Positions 1 to 11,400 of a stretch of 64,000 nt of DNA are shown here, one piece after another. The notes under the pieces are model-generated. The model searched no databases, was not told the origin of the DNA, and saw only the letters and a list, made by a program, of their open reading frames with translations. The stretch is from NCBI GenBank assembly GCA_037693485.1, contig CM075346.1, positions 105,692,501 through 105,756,500 of the forward strand. The letters run 5' to 3'. This DNA comes from Kitagawia praeruptora (Eukaryota; Streptophyta; Magnoliopsida; Apiales; Apiaceae). How positions within the stretch are numbered: the stretch's first letter is position 1; each line of letters opens with the position of its first letter. A program made the translations under genes and the position numbers.

Positions 1-47
1 CTTCAAGATCATTCTTAGGGCAATGTTTGAGACTAAACTTATCTCCT

Positions 48-350
48 TTAGCAACAGGAATACTTTACTCCTACTAAATGTGTGATATATCCACAAGTGC
101 CATTATTGTCTCTACTAGAGGATCTACTAAGTGGCACTTCATCTTGAGCTTGTTGAGTTTGCTCTTCTTGAGCATCATCTTGATTTTGAGTAGGAAACTG
201 TACAGGTATATCCACATTGTTATCTTGAACTACATGAGGCAAAAAAACTGATTCTTCCTCAAAGACAACATCCCTGACTTTTATCTTCCCCCTCAAACTC
301 AACATCCTCAAGAAATCTAGCATTTCCCGTTTCGAAAAAATTTTTACCAA
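48..350 (-). pseudogene. copia integrase-RT linker fragment
   Basis: About 100 codons with the linker typical of copia polyproteins between integrase and reverse transcriptase: FLEDVEF-like residues near the start (in a shifted frame), then VRDVVFEEE and an acidic/Gln-rich stretch (QNQDDAQEEQTQQAQ). It follows the Gag fusion at 355-1030 after a stop and frameshift. The reverse transcriptase expected next would lie beyond position 1. Confidence 0.6.
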
Positions 351-354
351 AGGA

Positions 355-1030
355 TCATAAAACCTGAAACCCTTTATTTATTTTTTTAAGATACCCAACA
401 AAATAGCAACTAACAGTTCTTGAGTCCAGTTCAGTCTTTTCACGCTTCAATCTATCTTCCTCTTGCACACAATGTGAAATGAGCTCATTCAGAGTCCACT
501 TATCCTTCTGAGTATTATAACTCACTATAAATTGACCGTATTGTGCAGGAAGAGAGATGAGTACCAAATGCACAAGCAAGTCATTAGACAAATCTAGCTT
601 TAGTGCCTTAAGTTTTGAAGCGATGTTAGACATCTCCATAATGTACTCACGAATATTTCCTTTAGCTTTATACCTCATCTGAACAAGATCAGCCAAAAGC
701 TTACTTGTCTCAGCCTTTTCGTTTTTCGTAAAACGCTTTTCAAGCTCATCAAGGAAATCCTTAACAGATACCTCATCGGAGTCATCAGACATACCGCCCC
801 TGAAAGCTTCAGGAATGCTGCGCTTTATCATCATTAGACTTAAGCGATTCGAACGCTCCCACTTCTCAAAGTTCAATTTATCAGTATTAGAACTTTCATC
901 CGTAAGAGAAGCAGGTTGTTCTTTCCTTATAGCATAGTCTAAACTCTAAATCCATGCAGCCAAGAACTAATAGAACGTTCTCTTTCCAGCTCTTAAAGTT
1001 TGTGCCGTTAAGCACGGGAATGGAGTTCAT
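355..1030 (-). pseudogene. copia Gag (UBN2-type) fragment fused to the post-integrase linker
   Basis: The ATG at 1030 begins MNSIPVLNGTNFKSWKENV, typical of a copia Gag N-terminus. The frame shifts near 935, after which Gag continues (LNFEKWERSNRLSLMMIKRS, then LADLVQMRYKAKGNIREYI) to about position 425. The protein then passes straight into LDSRTVSCYFVGY, which belongs to the region just after integrase. Both the frameshift and the missing zinc knuckle, protease and integrase show that this is a dead, internally deleted copy. Gag would normally form the virus-like particle in the cytoplasm. Confidence 0.8.
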
Positions 1031-2014
1031 GTTGGCAGTTATATTAGCAGAAGATGTATTAACTAGCAATTTAGAACAAAAAAAAAATATAAGCTTGCTA
1101 AATGGAAATTCATGTCATATGCATTCATAATAGCACACAAAAAAAACATGAATTTAAATACTGTAGTGTGTGGGCCCATTCAAACAAGATACCTAGCACA
1201 ACATTAATATTTATTCTTTGGACAGAAATATTAACTTGCAAGTGGTACTCTCCACGCAGAAATCAAATATTAATAATAAATTCGGTCAAGTAATAACCTT
1301 CCTTTGGGCCGGTTTATTACTCACATGAAAAATTTATAATTATTACATATTTATTTCCGCAAGTATATCCATTATTTGGCCATTACATAATCTTCCTTTG
1401 GGCCGATTATTATAACGCATAAATAATAAACATACACATCCTAATATTTCAAAATAAATAAATCTACACATAAATATCACTTTGGCAATATTTTGCTTCA
1501 ACTCACTTATTCACGAAATAAAAGGACAAGAAAATTTTTCTTTCTTTCTTTTTTTTTTTTTTAAAAAATGTGCCCAAATCCGTATTGTTGTAAAAATATT
1601 AAAAATAATAACCTAATATTTTAATATTATTTACAACCAACAACAATTAAATAAAAAAAATTCATGACATAGAAATTGTCCGAAACTTCTGATTCATGGT
1701 TACTCCAAAACGAATATACGGACAAAAAGTATTGCACGAAATTACATTCACATTCTTTTGCATGAACAGAAAAACTTAATTGCATACTTAACATGATTTA
1801 TAGTATAAAATTGACATAGTCTATACACCATCAGTATGTACGGTGCATTAAACAAATAGCTAGCACAATTAAATTTACGTACATGTAAATCGATTTAATA
1901 TCAAGCGCATAGACTTAACCAAAACCGGACAATATACATGTTTTTGTAATCGTAATCGATAACAAAACAATCACATTAAATATAATATGATCAACCCTAA
2001 TAATTCAACATAAT

Positions 2015-2029
2015 AGGCTCGGATACCAA
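2015..2029 (-). other. Primer binding site, initiator-Met tRNA type
   Basis: On the minus strand this reads TTGGTATCCGAGCC, one base away from the TGGTATCAGAGC site used by most plant copia elements. It abuts the LTR, which fixes the element's orientation. Confidence 0.8.
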
Positions 2030-2030
2030 T

Positions 2031-2468
2031 TGTTAGATCTAAATAAATAATTACGGATCATCTTATGCGATATTATCAAGGTTACACGATAAAACTGTAG
2101 TACGAAAGCGTACCTGATTCCATGACGGTAGATTATGTATACGGATTCGGGACTTGATCTTCCACAGACTTGATTCGCCTCTAACCGTATCTCTCTCTGA
2201 CTTATGGGAATAGAGGAGTAGAGGTTGTGAATAGCCTTGGGGACCAAAACCCTATTATGTTCTTTATATAGTACTCTAATTAGACCCCATTAACTCTAAC
2301 CAGATTACTATTGGGTATTACACATTACAAAGCCCATACCGAATAAGATGTTATTGGACACTTTATTTTAGATCACTTAATTAGTCCAAATAGAATAAAC
2401 ATTAAATATAATTGTCTTTAATTTGTAAGCCCACAAATTATTATTAGATAATAAAAAATAATCTAACA
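2031..2468 (-). repeat. copia 5' LTR, 438 bp
   Basis: The LTR begins TGTTAGATCT and ends ATCTAACA on the plus strand, giving perfect terminal inverted repeats. The primer site lies directly inside it at 2031 and gag follows on the minus strand, so this is the 5' LTR. The five bases outside it, ATTTT (2469-2473), are the candidate target duplication; the partner copy is outside the window. Confidence 0.85.
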
Positions 2469-2648
2469 ATTTTCACAAAAAGTTTTACAAAATGATAGGT
2501 GTCTTAATTTAATTGGCTATAACTTAATGTCCCTGCATTCACATCAATATTAATCAATAAAGATCTATATAAGTGGAATCCAACTTATTCTGTAAAAAAA
2601 TTTTGTACACCTAGGATTAGTTGGAAAGGAAAATGCTAGCATTACTCT

Positions 2649-3298
2649 TAGGGCTGATTATTCGGTTATAACCGAACCGAATTACCGAATACCGAAATAA
2701 CCGAAATACCGAATAAGGCCGAAAACCATAACCGAATACCGAACCGAAATATTTCGGTTCGGTAACCGAACCGAAATATTTATTTCGGTTATTTCGGTTA
2801 TTTCGGTTATTTTACCAAAAAACCGAATTATATATATTTATATATTTTATTTTACATATTAAATATAAAAAATATTATTTTACATATAAAAATTACTATT
2901 TTAAATATAAAAAATTACTATTTTACGTATAAAAAATTATTATTTTACATATAAAAAATATATATTATTATTTTATATATAAAAAATTATTAATTTACAT
3001 ATAAAAATTATTATTTTACATATATAATATAAATATTATTATTTTACATATAAAATATTGATAAAGGAATTAAGAAATAAGAAGAGATAATATTAATATA
3101 AATATTTTATTATACATTTCGGTTAATTCGGTAATTTCGGTTATTTCGGTGAAAAAACCGAAATAACCGAAATACCGAATAACTGAAAAAACCATAACCG
3201 AATACCGAACCGAAATATTTCGGTTCGGTTAACCGAACCGAATTATTTCGGTAATTTCGGTTCGGTATTCGGTTAACCGAACCGAATGCTCACCCCTA
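2649..3298. mobile_element. Non-autonomous hAT-type element built of TTCGG repeats
   Basis: A 650-bp element flanked by a perfect 8-bp target duplication ATTACTCT (2641-2648 and 3299-3306). Ends are TAGGGCTGATTATTCGGTT and the complement of TAGGGGTGAGCATTCGGTT, the TAGGG(G)TG form seen in plant hAT elements. Both outer 150 bp are dense in ATTTCGGTT/AACCGAAAT words, which occur in both orientations and make large hairpins. The middle is AT-rich (repeated TATTTTACATATAAAAAAT). No coding capacity. Confidence 0.85.
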
Positions 3299-3409
3299 AT
3301 TACTCTAAAGGAAAAACCCTCTCATTTATATACCAGAAAGAAATGAGTAGGAGCCGTACCCATGATGTTCATGCATCTGTTTCCTCTAGGAAACAAAATA
3401 TTTAGCAAA

Positions 3410-4027
3410 GACTAAATTGCAAAACGCATCCCTTTGATTCATACCAAAATCACTTTGGTACCAAAACTTTTAATAATTGGACTTTGCATCCCTCAACATG
3501 TTTGGGCGTTGCACATTACATTCCTTTCGTGTATTTTTACCAAATTACCCTTGATAATTTGGTAAATTCAGAATACTTAATTACATTTTGATCCCTAAAA
3601 TACGAAATGTTGCATAAATGAACCCTTGAATAAAAATTAACGAATTTTCATAAGCTTTTTTGATTTGTTCCTAAATATTTTCGAATTTTTTCTATTTTTT
3701 TTTTAATTTTTCTAAACGATGCACGGAAAAATTTGAAAAAAAGAGGAAAAATTCAAAAAAAATTAGGAAAAATTTGAAAATATTTATAAAAATTCGAAAG
3801 TTTTTGTTCAAGGGTTCATGTGTGCAAAATTTCATACTTTAGGGATCAAAATGTAATTAAGTATTCTGAATTTACCAAATTATCCATGAGTTTTTGGTAA
3901 AAATACACGAAAGGGGTGTAATGTGCAGCGCCCAAACATGTTGAGGGATGCAAAGTGTAATTGTTGAAAATATTGGTACTAAAGTGATTTTGGTCCAAAC
4001 CAACGGGGTGCGTATTGCAATTTAGTC
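3410..4027. mobile_element. Mutator-type foldback MITE, 618 bp
   Basis: Perfect 9-bp target duplication TTTAGCAAA (3401-3409 and 4028-4036). The ends are GACTAAATTGCAAAACGCA and its imperfect complement, and the inverted similarity runs about 240 bp into each side, so the element is mostly one long stem with a short A/T-rich centre (about 3650-3800). The 9-bp duplication and long TIRs point to the Mutator superfamily. No open frame. Confidence 0.88.
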
Positions 4028-4073
4028 TTTAGCAAAACAAGGCTCGGAACGGAAGGATGTGCCATTCTTATAA

Positions 4074-4760
4074 GACTTAATTGCACTTTGCACCCCTATA
4101 TTTAGGCGAAAAATTACTTTGGTGCATACTATTCAAACAATTACAATTTGCATCCCGATTGTTTCAATCCGCTACAGTTTGCACTCCTTTAACGATTTCA
4201 AGTTAATTTTGACCGTTACAGTTAGTCAAAGTAAGGGTATTTCAATCTTTAATTATTATATTAAACAATTTATTTTCCAAAAAAAAAGTAAGAAACAAAA
4301 TTTAAAAATTGATTTTTTTCCCAAAAAATTGAAAAAAAAACACAAAATCTTAAATTTATGATATTTATTTTATGGATAATATTTTGAAAATTATAACAAA
4401 TGTAGTTTATATTTAAGTAAGATTTTACGAGAATTTAGTAATGTAAATATTTATAAAAATATGAATTAAAAATTATATTTTAAAAAATCTGTGAATTGTA
4501 GATAAAATATTGGTAAATCTAAAAATCTAAAAAATATAAAAGTAATTGAAATAATTTAATTTTAAAAATTATTGTAGAGTATAATGACCGAAATACCCTC
4601 ATTTTGACTAACGGTCACTGTCAAAATTAGCTTAAAATCGTTAAAGGGGTGCAAACTGTAGCCGAATTGAAACAATCGGGATGCAAATTGTAATTTTTTG
4701 AATAGTAGGCATTAAAGTGAATTTTTACCTAAGTATAGGGGTGCAAAGTGCAATTAAGTC
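4074..4760. mobile_element. Mutator-type foldback MITE, 687 bp
   Basis: Flanked by TTCTTATAA (4065-4073) and TTCTTACAA (4761-4769), 8 of 9 identical. The ends are GACTTAATTGCACTTTGCAC and its complement, with inverted similarity extending about 190 bp. It shares a layout with the element at 3410-4027 (GACTxAATTGCA ends, 'gggatgcaaa' boxes) but is a separate family. Central part is AT-rich and non-coding. Confidence 0.85.
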
Positions 4761-4939
4761 TTCTTACAATATTATTGCCAACGAAAACAAAATTTCTGAA
4801 TTGTTTCCAAGTACGAACATATGAAAGCTTCGAATCTCTGCTCTGCCTCCGAAGCAGAGCTTTACCGTTGCTTCAACCTTGACATCGTCTTGCTAACCAG
4901 TAGAACTTTTCTTTAGCTGTGCATACACTAATTTGCCGT

Positions 4940-5140
4940 CACATATCTCCATTGTATCTGCACAAGTAGCACTTAATATATTTCAAGAATTATTTCTCAG
5001 ACAGCAGACGTACACTGAACATATAACTTGGTTGTATTCGATTTTTACAACCTCGTAGTAGTTTTCTCTGCATTAAACCAAATCCGATAGCATTTCAAAG
5101 ACGATTAGCTTCTCAAAACTTGGGAAATATATTTCTCAGT
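4940..5140 (-). pseudogene. Decayed partial copy of the neighbouring F-box gene
   Basis: This stretch aligns, with many changes, to about 6330-6510 inside the intact F-box gene: for example GCATTAAACCAAA and CAAGAATTA.TTCTCAGAC occur in the same order and strand in both. It covers part of the F-box-associated region only, with no open frame, and lies downstream of the real gene in the same orientation. It is most simply a remnant of a tandem duplication. Confidence 0.65.
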
Positions 5141-5810
5141 CTCTAACAATAGGGTACCGATGATGGATATTTCCTTGATTTCTGTGAACTTTGGTATGAC
5201 ACAATCACTCCCATTACATTAACAGCAGCCATGTATCTCTACATGTTGTAGCCTTTTAGGAAAACAGATAGTATATTACAACAAGCATACACATAACCAA
5301 GACCGGCTCTGAAAATTGAAACAAGAAGCAATGATAGGTGCAACAATGCAATCTGATCAAATCATTGTGCCCCCAAGAAGGTTATATTATAATTCCGTCT
5401 AGCTACCTATCATGTTGAGGAGTAAGGACTATCTCCATAATCATTCTTAATAATTCATATGCAACGCTGAAAGGTGCTTTAATCTTCACAAGATTTCTGG
5501 ATATATGTAAATTTAACTAAATATTAGTAATTTACACTAGATATTAGATTTATTAAATCAAGCCTTTCCATTAGTCAAAGCAAAGGATTTCTTCTTATGG
5601 ACTTAATACAAAATTAATAAACTTACTCAGGAAAGAAGCGTAAAAATTTCCTAGAACAATAAAATGCTCACCTGAGAAGGTTTTGGAGTATATGCTAACA
5701 GTATATAAATTTGGAAACATGAATACAAGTAAGATTACATTATAACGAACATACTTTTGGAGATTCTATTAGTTCAGTTATAACATATCTAAATTACAAG
5801 ATAGATCAAT
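5141..5810. other. Intergenic / 3' flank of the F-box gene
   Basis: No convincing coding frame, RNA gene or transposon end was seen. It contains the presumed 3' untranslated region of the F-box gene that ends at 5811. Confidence 0.5.
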
Positions 5811-6899
5811 CTATATGATTTCATCTCCTGAAACTGGAGCAATAGTTGTCTGCACATCACTGTCATTTAGCAAAACAAGGCTCTTAGCATAAGGACGAAC
5901 AAAGGCTGGGCATTGGCCGAAGAAACCATAATCCTTAAATTTTTTGGTAGCAAAATCATACGAACGCATCTTATCTGCGGCGGGTATTCGAATTAGTAGA
6001 GCTTCGCCATTGTTTCCAAAACCTACAGGAAGCAGAGTTATACCACTGCCATCATCATATGAATTTCTTGAAAACAGAGTCAGATTCTTGTCATATACTT
6101 CTATGATACAGCCATCCTGCTGGATGCCCAAAGCATTCCTACTCCATCCACATCGAAAAATAGCAAGGGAGTCGCCATGTACTCGTGTAAGATAGAATTT
6201 TATTGCTGCTGAACACGGGCCGCTTATTAATTTCTCTCGGAACATTGCATTATTCATATCCAGCGAGACAATTATCCAACCTTGCTCTTGTTTTGCCAAC
6301 CAGTGCAGTGTTCCTTTAGCAAACAATAGATTTTTATCTCTTATTTCTAGTGCACCTGGACAAGTCTCATTAATCATCTTCCAAGAATTACTACTCAGAC
6401 TATAAACTTCAACAAAAGACATCTCTCCAGTATAACCAATTCTCACAACCTGGTAGTCGTTTTCCTCAGCATTAAACCAAAATCCAATAGCCTCATCCAG
6501 ATAACTAGGTTTTCGAATTTTTGGAACAGCCTTTAGTTTTCGAATTATCGGATTCCAAAGATAAACAACATCTTGATTTTCCTCAACCGTATAGCAAATC
6601 ACCCCATCGCAACATCCATGTACATCGATATCTCGTACCCCGTCCGGAAACACTAATGTGCAACACTCCTCAGCTGGTTCACTATCAGAATATAGTGAAT
6701 AAGAACCATCATTACATAACAAATATTTCTTGTTTCGAAAAGAGAGTTGAGTTTTGATGAACGTAGAGGACTTAATAAGAGAACGCCATGATTTGCAAAC
6801 GATGGTGCATCTCAATATAGTTTTTGTACATTGTGTTTTCAGAAGAATGTGCTCTAGTAATTCTTCGGAGAGAAAATTTCGAAAACGCTTAGCAGCCAT
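5811..6899 (-). CDS. F-box protein with F-box-associated (FBA) domain
   Basis: Single-exon gene of 362 codons. Such proteins are substrate receptors of SCF ubiquitin ligases: the F-box contacts SKP1 and the C-terminal domain binds the target. The F-box is at residues 7-50 (FLSEELLEHILLKTQC, then CTIVCKSWRSLIKS); the rest fits the plant FBA type 1 domain, with blocks such as VVYLWNPIIRKLKAVP and EVYSLSSNSWKMI. Length is normal for the family. An in-frame ATG lies 33 bp upstream at 6932, but a TATA-like box at 6952-6959 would put transcription start near 6925, so MAAKRFRNFLSEELL at 6899 is preferred. No frame break. A decayed partial copy lies downstream (4940-5140). Substrate unknown. Confidence 0.85.
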   Translation of the reverse strand: MAAKRFRNFLSEELLEHILLKTQCTKTILRCTIVCKSWRSLIKSSTFIKTQLSFRNKKYLLCNDGSYSLYSDSEPAEECCTLVFPDGVRDIDVHGCCDGVICYTVEENQDVVYLWNPIIRKLKAVPKIRKPSYLDEAIGFWFNAEENDYQVVRIGYTGEMSFVEVYSLSSNSWKMINETCPGALEIRDKNLLFAKGTLHWLAKQEQGWIIVSLDMNNAMFREKLISGPCSAAIKFYLTRVHGDSLAIFRCGWSRNALGIQQDGCIIEVYDKNLTLFSRNSYDDGSGITLLPVGFGNNGEALLIRIPAADKMRSYDFATKKFKDYGFFGQCPAFVRPYAKSLVLLNDSDVQTTIAPVSGDEII

Positions 6900-6951
6900 A
6901 GTTTGTTTAAGAAAGAATAGAATTGCGTACATGAGCTAATGGCAATATCTA

Positions 6952-6959
6952 TATTTATA
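6952..6959 (-). promoter_or_regulatory. TATA-like box of the F-box gene
   Basis: TATAAATA on the minus strand, 53-60 bp upstream of the preferred start codon at 6899. Its spacing argues against use of the upstream ATG at 6932. Confidence 0.45.
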
Positions 6960-7770
6960 ACATATCCAAGATTGCTAATCCTATATGGTTTCGAGTTATA
7001 TCTTGTTTTCCATAATCATATTTGAAGTAGGAAAGCAAAGTTCTATGTACAGGAGATTATTATGCGTGTAAAGTATAAACGACGCGTACATAGCAGACGC
7101 GTATATATCTTCGAATATCTATATTGTTTTTCTTTTTTCTTTTTTAAAATAAGAATTTGTGTTTTTTTTTGGGAAAGGATAATTTGTATTATTTATGTTA
7201 ATAAATCTTTGCTTCCTGATCTGATAAAATTTGTATCCCCAAGCATAAAATTTCTTTTTGCGAATAAATTTCAAATGTTGGGGATTAAATAAAAAAATTT
7301 AAATTTAAAAAATAACATATATGTTAGGTGCGAAAAATTAAAGGAAAATATATTTATTACCTCACCGAATGTGACCAGAATCGAAATTTGAAAATGAGAA
7401 ATAAAACTGGAACCAATTTTGAAAAATGTTTCTAAATTTATTAGTCTATATTTCTTGTTTTGATCTACTATTTCCGATATCTAAATTTTAATACTTAATG
7501 AAATTTATATATATATATAAACAAATTTATTTTTATATAAAATTTCTGAATATTTTGTCACGAATATGTGAACTATGATTATCTTGACCAATTGGATTCG
7601 ATTATATATGGCTGTAGGGTTTTGCCCTTTAATCTATAATCATCATTATTATCTATTAAAGAGAAATATTTTGCTTTAGTAATAACTAATAAATGGCTTG
7701 TAGTGTGATGGTTTATATTCTTAATTTAATTAATGTTATGTTAACAAAAGATTAAATATTTATTTGATTA
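6960..7770. other. AT-rich intergenic DNA
   Basis: No supported gene or transposon terminus. It is the 5' flank of the F-box gene and the left flank of the inverted-LTR element. Confidence 0.5.
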
Positions 7771-7775
7771 AGGGG

Positions 7776-8435
7776 TGATAATACCCTCCCGAAGAAAAAC
7801 TCTTTTATCCTTATAATGTAACTATATCTCGAGAATGCCTAGTGGACAACTTGCCACACCCCAAAGTTGACTAAGAAAAATAAGCTAAGGCAATGCTTCT
7901 CCTTCCGGACAAAAGGCACATTCCTCCTCCAGCACATTCAACCTCCTGGACAAAGAGCGTTCCCTCCTTCATAACATATTATCTCGAGGACCTAGCTCGT
8001 GCCTTCCTTCTCACTCCCGGACAATGTGGAGCCTTCACGAAAGTAATCACTTTGACAGTAGAAAGTGGAAGGGACATGCTATTAATCAACACCTGTCTCA
8101 AGGAAGGGAGCATTCTTCCGGACAAGAGGAGGTAACACCAAACTCTATAAATACCAAGGTAAACTCACACATACAGGGGTTGAACATTCTCACACTCACT
8201 CTCACATTTCATATTTGCTCTCTAAAATCTCAGTCACTAGTATTTACATTTTCCGATATTGTTTCTTGTATTCTCCACCACCAGTTACTTACTCTCACGC
8301 CGGAGGTGCTTGACGGCCACCACCCCCGGTCAAGCATTGTTTTGCAGATACCCTTCCGACAGCTACACCACATTTCCGTCCAAGCCTTACCGGAAGAGGG
8401 AAAAGTACGGTAGAGTGGAGCGAGGAGCATTATCA
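7776..8435 (+). repeat. LTR (left copy, plus orientation), 660 bp
   Basis: Starts TGATAATACC and ends GCATTATCA, giving TGATAAT/ATTATCA terminal repeats. A TATAAATA promoter box lies at 8147-8154. It is followed by 17 bases of primer site (8438-8454) and then immediately by antisense pol sequence. Confidence 0.9.
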
Positions 8436-11400
8436 TTTGGCGCTAGAAGGAGGGGTCGAATATGCCTTCAAGTCATCGAAGGTGGCTTGACATTCGGGAG
8501 TCCACCTGATAATCTTCGTAGATGTTGCTCCCCTTAAGGTGTCGAAGAAAGGTAGGCATCTCTCCGCCAACTTAGATATAAATCTTCTCAAGGCAGCTAA
8601 CCTTCCTGTTAACCTTTGCACGTCACGAATTGTCTTAGGAGGACGCATATCCAAAATTGCTTGAATTTTCTCAGGATTGGCTTCTATCCCTCTTTGACTG
8701 ACCAAGAAACCTAAGAATTTTCCTGCCTCCAAGGCAAATGTACACTTATCTGGATTTAACTTCATGTTGTGTGCTTTCAACTTCTCGAAGCACTCCTTCA
8801 AATCTGCAAGGTGAGTCTTCAAAAGTAAAGATTTAACTATCATATCATCAACATATACCTCCATATTGCGACTAAGTTGTCCAGCAAAGATTTTATTCAT
8901 CATTCTTTGATAAGTTGCTCCCGCATTGATAAGGCCGAAAGGCATGACCTTGTAACAATAAACTCCTCGATGGGTGATGAAGGATGTTTTCTCTCTATCT
9001 TCTGGTGCCAACTTGATTTGGTTGTATCCCGAAAAAGCGTCCATGAAGCTAAGCATGAGATGACCCGCGGTAGCATCAATCAGTTGATCAATACTTGGAA
9101 GAGGGTAAGGGTCTTTTGGACAGGCCGCATTAAGATCAGTGTAGTCGACACAAACTCTCCATTTGCCATTTGCCTTCTTTACCAAAACCACATTTGCCAC
9201 CCATTCAGGATAAGTGACTTCACAAATAAGATCCGCATCAAGCATTTTATCAATTTCTTCGTCAATTGCCTTTTGCCTATCAGGAGCAAAATTTCTTCTT
9301 TTTTGCATCTTTGGGATAGCATCTTTGTGAACATTCAACTTGTGTATTGCTATCGATTCATCAATTCCGGGCATTTCCTTTGGGCTCCAAGCAAATATGT
9401 CAGCATATTCTCGTAACAACTTAGTTAGTCCTTCTTTAAATACCGAGTCAAGCCCAGCTCCAATGCTTATACGCTTTGTCCCATCTCCAGGCACTAGTTC
9501 AATTTTTTCAGTTTCTATGGCGGGTGTAACCACCGGCACTTCATCTTTTTGCAAGCATTTTTTCAAAGAAGCATCCATACGTTGCTCCTCAATATCTTGC
9601 TCAATGTTTTCAACCATTTGGACATCTCTCGTCCTCTTTCTCTGATTTCGTTGGTGCTCAAGGTGCCTTTTCCTCTTTTCCTTCCTCCGTTGGACTGTCC
9701 GAGCCTTCCTCATATTACTCGGATCAGTTTGAGCCAAGTTGAGAGCCGAGCCATAACAATACTTTGATGCCTCTGTGTCTCCTTTAATCTCCCCTATTCC
9801 CGCAATGGTTGGGAACTTCATTTTCAGATGTGTAGTGGAGGTTATTGCTCTCAAACGAGTTAAGGTAGGTCTTCCCAAAATCATGTTGCAGGAGGAGGGG
9901 GTATTAACCACATAGAGTTTGATAATATGTTGCACTTGTCTTGGGGCTGTCCCAAAGAGTATGGGCAACTTCACTATTCCCACTATGGGGACTGCATTGT
10001 GGCCAAAACCATAAAGTGGTGCCTCTTCTTCACATCCTTCCAACTTGTCCTCCAACTTTAACCTTTCCCAACAATGAGTGAAAATTATGTCCACCGATGA
10101 CCCGTTATCAATCAATACTTTCTTGACCACGTTATCTCGTGTCTCTATGGTGACAACGAGGGCTTCGGTGTTGTAAGGATTGACTCCTTCCAAGTCAGCA
10201 TCGGAGAAAGTGATAACATCTCCTACCGTATCCTTTTGAGATATTGCCATAACCTCCTGTGCCTCGGGGGCTCGGGGAGGGGATTGTGTTCCTCCAATAA
10301 CTATATTGACAATGTTCTTGTCTTTGTTGGTTTGAGATGTGGAAGGAGCACTTGAGTTATTCCCATTAGTGATTTGTCGAGGAAGGTACTGGTTGATGAG
10401 TCCTTGGCGAACCAATCTTTCGAGGAAGTGTTTGAGAGAGAGACAATTCTCCGTAGTATGCCCGTGCGTGGCATGATATTCGCAATGCTTAGAAGAATCT
10501 CTATCACCCGGGACTGTCCAGAGTGGTGGAGGTGCCTGATAGAAGGGTTTGTTTCGTATTTCTCGCAAAATGTTTGCCCGGGACATACTCAGTGTTGTCC
10601 ATTCCGGCTCAGGTTTACGTGCTGGTTTTGACGAGGTGGGAGAAGAAAGTCTCGATTTGTCGAAAGTGGGCTTTTGCCTTGGCGGAGCAGGACCATGTGT
10701 GGTTTGTACTTGGTGTTCATGGGTGGGCCTTTGGCTATGGTGGAAGGTAAAACGTTCCTTTTGAAAGTAAGGCTTTTGTTGAGGAGGATTTCTTGTTTGC
10801 TTCATGACCCTCATAGCCTCCGTCTCAATGATGAAGTGTGAAGCTAACTCGTATGCTCTGGCCAACGTAGTTGGCTTGTGTTCCATGAGCTTGCAAATAT
10901 ACCTTTCACAATCGTAAGGGTCTAAACCCCTTCTCAAGTGTACCAATGCTTCCGTCTCATTGACCGACACCACTTTGTTTACTGCTTCCTTGAACCTTTT
11001 TAAATAGTTTTCCAATGTCTCTCCACTTCTTTGCGCGATGGTTTCAAGGAAGACAGTGTGCACCTCGTGTGGTTGGTTTGCCTTAAACTTATTCAGAAAA
11101 GCTTTTTTGAAATCGGCCCATGTGTCGATGGTCCTTGGAGGAAGTCTACAAAACCACCTCTGAGCACTCCCTCTTAAGGTAGAGGCAAAGAATCTACAAC
11201 ATGTTAGGTCCCGGTACTCATAGAAGAGAGCTAGCTGATCAAAATAACTTAAGTGCTCTTCCGGATCTCCATTACCATCGTATGAGTCCAAATTGGGGTG
11301 TTTCAAGTGTGTTTGCATGCTCTCATCTTCGAGTCTTTTGGAGAAAGGAGATTCACCGGGGCCAGCGGAGACTTCTCCTTCAACTTTGCGCTTTAACTCG

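Larger units (their letters stand above)
1..2468 (-). mobile_element. Ty1/copia LTR retrotransposon, internally deleted, cut by window edge
   Basis: Minus-strand copia element. Reading down from its 5' end it shows an LTR (2031-2468), an initiator-Met tRNA primer site (2015-2029), a leader of about 1 kb, a Gag gene beginning at 1030, and then directly the linker that normally follows integrase. Protease and integrase core are therefore missing, and the rest of pol and the 3' LTR lie outside the window. The leader contains twice the short box CTTTGGGCCG (near 1303 and 1393). It is a non-functional relic that was probably mobilised in trans or deleted in place. Confidence 0.85.

Noticed and set aside
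8024..8413. 129-codon frame repeated exactly at 12144-12533
   Set aside because: It is LTR sequence; the duplication reflects the two LTRs, and the frame matches no protein family.
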